Program-made: the position numbers and the translations under genes
Origin: Tritrichomonas musculus
Taxonomy: Eukaryota; Parabasalia; Tritrichomonadida; Tritrichomonadidae
DNA: 64,000 nt
NCBI GenBank assembly: GCA_039105265.1
Contig: JAPFFF010000014.1
Location: 1,488,001 to 1,552,000, forward strand
Direction of reading: 5' to 3'
The notes under the pieces: model-generated
What the model saw: the letters and a program-made list of their open reading frames with translations, nothing else
Told to the model about the DNA's origin: nothing
Databases searched by the model: none
Shown: in pieces, positions 61,061-64,000 of the stretch
Numbering within the stretch: position 1 is the stretch's first letter
Layout of the letters: the number at the start of each line of letters is the position of its first letter

Positions 61061-63739
61061 TTAACAAATGAAGCATTTTTCTTTTCCTTTGAGAACTTTT
61101 GTTTTCTCAGGAAAAGCGCTAATACTTATTTCAACAGATGAGTTCGGAATATATATTTCACCTAATGATGAGCATCCAGCAAAAGCGCATTTTTCAATAC
61201 TTTTTAAAGGCGATGAAATCAATACATGAGAAAGAGACGAGCATTGGAAAAAAGCATGATTTCTAATTACAGAGACAGTTTTAGGTATTTTTATTTCTTT
61301 CAGTGATGTGCACTTGTCAAATACAGATTCAGCAATTGAAGAGATTGTACAAAAAAGGGCTACTTTTTCCAAAGAAGCGCAATTATAAAAAGCATATCTT
61401 TCAATAGAAACAACCGACGGGGGAATGATGATTTCTTTCAATGCAGAGCAGCCCTCGAACGAGTTTGCTTTAATCGAAGCAACAGAGAAAGGAATAACTA
61501 CTTTCTCAAGTGATTTGCATTCAAAAAACAAATACCTTTCAATATATCTTAAAGAAGATGGAATAACAACTTCAACGATAGAAGAACAACTTGAAAATGC
61601 GCCACTTCCAATGCTTTCTATAGACGAAGGAAGATTAATATTTGCCAATTTGAAGCAATTTCTGAAAGCATATTCTTCAATTTTTGTCAATGAAGAAGGA
61701 ATTGTTATTTCTGCTAATGACGTGCATTCAGAGAACGCATAACCTCCAGTTTCTTTCACTGAAGATGGAATTGTTACTTTATTTAAAGAAGAACATTTTT
61801 TAAATGTATAACTTGGTATTTTGGCAAATGAAGAAGGAATTGTTATTTCTTTCAATGATGAACAACATTCGAAAATGTAGCATCCATTAAATTGGAGAGA
61901 AGAAGGAATTGTTATTTCAACAAGTGATGAACAAAACTGAAATGTTCCAAGAAAGATAGCTTTAACAGATTCAGGAATTGTTATCTTTATCAATGAAGAA
62001 CAATGTCTAAAAGCAAAGTCAGCAATATATGTCACAGATGAAGGAATCGTTATTTCTTTCAATGACGAGCATCCGTTGAATGAATAATCTTTGATTCTCT
62101 TTAAAGTAGACGGAAGTGTCACATTCATTAATGATGAACATTCATTAAAAGCATGGCTCGGTATATCAGTAACAGAGGAAGGAATTGCTATTTCACTAAG
62201 TGACGAACAATTATCAAAAGAAAAAGCTGCAATTGAATTCACAGAAGAAGGAATTGTTATTTCAACCAAAGACGAACAACTCTGAAACAGTCCCAACCTA
62301 ATAGTTTTTATAGATTCTGGAAGTGCTACTCTTTTCAATGATATGCAATTGCTAAAAGCAATATCATCAATTTCCGTTACTGATGAAGGAATTGTTATTT
62401 CACTCAATGATTTACAATTTTCGAAAGCACTTCTTCCAATTTTTTTCAATTGAGAATCCTTCTCAAAAATCACTTTAGTCAAATAAATGCATTCGTTAAA
62501 AACAAATTCTTTAATTTCTTGAACAGTGGAAGGAATGGTTATTTGTGTGAGTTTACATTTCCTAAACAAACATGGATTAAAAAGATTAATTTTTGAGCTT
62601 TCCATTAAAAATTGAACTATTTCTCTTTTATTCTTTTTCGCAGCATGATATAAATTTTTATTAACATCAAACTCATGTTTATTTAATAAAAATTCAACAA
62701 GTTTGAAATAACCAAAAGTGCACGAGTATTCAAATATGAATTTATGGTCAAAATTGGATGGAAAATGATCGTAATTATTATAATGAAAAGAAAAGAAAAA
62801 AATATTATTTTCATAATTTTTCTCCATTTTTAAAAATACTTCATTTTCTTTAATGTGATTATTCAATATATATTCTGTAATTTCATTGTGATGACATTTT
62901 ATTGACATTTTTAATTGCGCCAAAAAGTGGTTGTATTGAAATTTGTTACAGTTTTCAATAAGGTGAATTATGTCTGGATTTCGACCACAAAAACCGAAAG
63001 TAAACAAATTTGAATTGATCCCAATATTATTCAATAACAAGTATTTAAATATTTGAATGGATCCGAAAAATGCTGAATATTCAATTAATGATGACTCATT
63101 TTGCAAAATTTTGTTCGTCTCAAAAAGTGAATTTTTTATTTTTGTCGTTAAAGGAAGATTGATTTTATTAACATATGAAACAAATTCATCAATTAAATCA
63201 TTACGAATTAAATTGCATAGGTACGTTTCATTTTCACCTGTTTTACGTTGATCATCAAAATTTTGAATAAATGATATTTCTTCTTCAATCTTTATTCGTA
63301 ACTTTTGGTCAAGAAATTCTTTGACTTCAGGATAAAAATATTGGCAATAGTTTTTATTGCTTCCAATAAAAAAATTGACAATATTTTGATCGATTTTAAT
63401 TATTTCGGTTTTAAAAAGAAAAAGAAGAAATCGCTTGTTGCTTTTCATCATTAAGAAAAATTCAAAGTTTGTAAAAGTTTTTTTGATATCTTTTTCTAGA
63501 AATTTAATGATTATTTCAAATTTTTCAAAAAAATTTTGATGACGATGATGATATTTCAATAATATAGATATTAAATGAAGAAATTCCCTAAGTTCCCCTT
63601 TATTTTCAAGAAGCTTGGTGTATTCAATAAAATCTATTAAACTTTGGTAATTATAAGCTATATCTGTTTCACTGTCAATATAAGATAAAAGAAAATAATG
63701 GAGTTGCTTCTTTTGGTCAATATATTCATTAATATTCAT
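61061..63739 (-). CDS. BspA-like leucine-rich-repeat protein, large member
   Basis: 892 residues, intact. The head (1 to about 400) is homologous to that of the gene at 3454 (HHRHQNFFEKFE against HHRLQYFFNKIS). It ends with ankyrin-like units (FGYFKLVEFLLNKHEFDVNK, NKREIVQFLMES). About 21 LRR_5 units of 23 residues follow, with the xxLxEITIPSSVxxIxxxAFxxC pattern, to the C-terminus. Within them a block of five units appears duplicated: the pair ESIKTIRLGLFQSCSSL and ESVKAIFLGTFQFCSSL are five units apart. No signal peptide or membrane anchor. The exact function is unknown; relatives in T. vaginalis and Entamoeba are cell-surface or immunogenic proteins. The stop is TAAA. Confidence 0.9.
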   Translation of the reverse strand: MNINEYIDQKKQLHYFLLSYIDSETDIAYNYQSLIDFIEYTKLLENKGELREFLHLISILLKYHHRHQNFFEKFEIIIKFLEKDIKKTFTNFEFFLMMKSNKRFLLFLFKTEIIKIDQNIVNFFIGSNKNYCQYFYPEVKEFLDQKLRIKIEEEISFIQNFDDQRKTGENETYLCNLIRNDLIDEFVSYVNKINLPLTTKIKNSLFETNKILQNESSLIEYSAFFGSIQIFKYLLLNNIGINSNLFTFGFCGRNPDIIHLIENCNKFQYNHFLAQLKMSIKCHHNEITEYILNNHIKENEVFLKMEKNYENNIFFFSFHYNNYDHFPSNFDHKFIFEYSCTFGYFKLVEFLLNKHEFDVNKNLYHAAKKNKREIVQFLMESSKINLFNPCLFRKCKLTQITIPSTVQEIKEFVFNECIYLTKVIFEKDSQLKKIGRSAFENCKSLSEITIPSSVTEIDDIAFSNCISLKRVALPESIKTIRLGLFQSCSSLVEITIPSSVNSIAAFSFDNCSSLSEIAIPSSVTDIPSHAFNECSSLMNVTLPSTLKRIKDYSFNGCSSLKEITIPSSVTYIADFAFRHCSSLIKITIPESVKAIFLGTFQFCSSLVEITIPSSLQFNGCYIFECCSSLKEITIPSSFAKIPSYTFKKCSSLNKVTIPSSVKETGGYAFSECTSLAEITIPSSLTKIEEYAFRNCFKLANINLPSSIESIGSGAFSSCSSIVEVVIPSSLRYIERYLFFECKSLEKVVIPFSVASIKANSFEGCSALKEIIIPPSVVSIERYAFYNCASLEKVALFCTISSIAESVFDKCTSLKEIKIPKTVSVIRNHAFFQCSSLSHVLISSPLKSIEKCAFAGCSSLGEIYIPNSSVEISISAFPEKTKVLKGKEKCFIC

Positions 63740-64000
63740 GCTTTCTTAATAAAGATTATACCTATTCTAAATTTACAATTAATTTCTGTGGTTATTTGGT
63801 CAAAGTAAACAAGAAAATTTTTTTTAACTTTATTATTGATTGATTCTATTTATCATTTTTCAAAAGAAGTTCTTTCATCGCATCAACGCTGGATGCAATT
63901 TGATTTTCAATTCACAGTAACTGTCAAAATGTCAGGTAGCTAAAAATCAAAATGGAATTAAAATGCATTTAACACAACATGCTCAAAGAATTTTTAAATT
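63740..64000. other. Upstream region of the BspA-like gene to window end
   Basis: No ORF, RNA gene or repeat recognised; it should hold the 5' control region of the gene ending at 63739. Confidence 0.4.

Overview
The window is a strongly AT-rich piece of a protist nuclear genome with long single-exon genes on both strands, no spliceosomal introns needed for any gene, and gene families typical of parabasalids (trichomonads): BspA-like leucine-rich-repeat proteins with a DUF3447/ankyrin-like head, TKL-type kinases, ankyrin fragments, large coiled-coil proteins and F5/8 type C (discoidin-like) giants. A Tritrichomonas-type trichomonad is the best guess; the species is inferred from gene style, not proven.

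Layout. 1-1.8 kb: two minus-strand protein kinase domains, the upstream one a broken pseudokinase. 3.4-5.4 kb: intact BspA-like gene. 5.4-9 kb: a hAT-like DNA transposon with a perfect 8-bp target duplication, plus a second terminal fragment of the same family. 9-14.5 kb: a P-loop ATPase-like protein packed with N-glycosylation sequons, RPA32 (RPA2), the NatB auxiliary subunit NAA25 and tRNA-Arg(CCG). 14.7-20.65 kb: a gene-free, nested block of non-autonomous DNA transposons, including a 250-bp-arm palindrome and an element that carries a 43-bp, 19-unit minisatellite. 20.8-30.4 kb: a gene-dense stretch with a coiled-coil protein, DNAI7/CASC1, CEP131, a Rab-like GTPase and a choline-transporter-like protein. 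30.8-37.1 kb: a 2085-residue F5/8C-repeat protein. 37.6-39.4 kb: a decayed BspA-like gene split by a short transposon. 39.9-40.6 kb: a LisH (OFD1/FOP-type) protein. 41-42.4 kb: second copy of a dispersed repeat, interrupted by a hAT-like MITE, then a 43-base poly(A) tract. 42.5-49.4 kb: a 2123-residue repeat protein whose N-terminus appears displaced by a frameshift. 49.6-50.6 kb: ankyrin relic and a TIR element. 50.6-53.6 kb: a tandem-CH-domain/GBP-like GTPase fusion. 54.9-60.2 kb: a cytosolic carboxypeptidase (CCP/AGBL), a coiled-coil protein and a C2-domain protein. 61-63.7 kb: a second intact BspA-like gene.

How the genes fit together. Several are flagellar or microtubule related: DNAI7, CEP131, the OFD1-like LisH protein, the tubulin-type carboxypeptidase, and perhaps the coiled-coil proteins. 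This suits a multi-flagellated trichomonad. The most unusual proteins are the sequon-saturated P-loop protein (9.1-10.6 kb) and the CH-CH-GTPase with a hydrophobic C-terminal tail (50.6-53.6 kb). The most unusual DNA is the nested block at 14.7-20.65 kb. All calls come from reading the sequence and translations; no database search was run.
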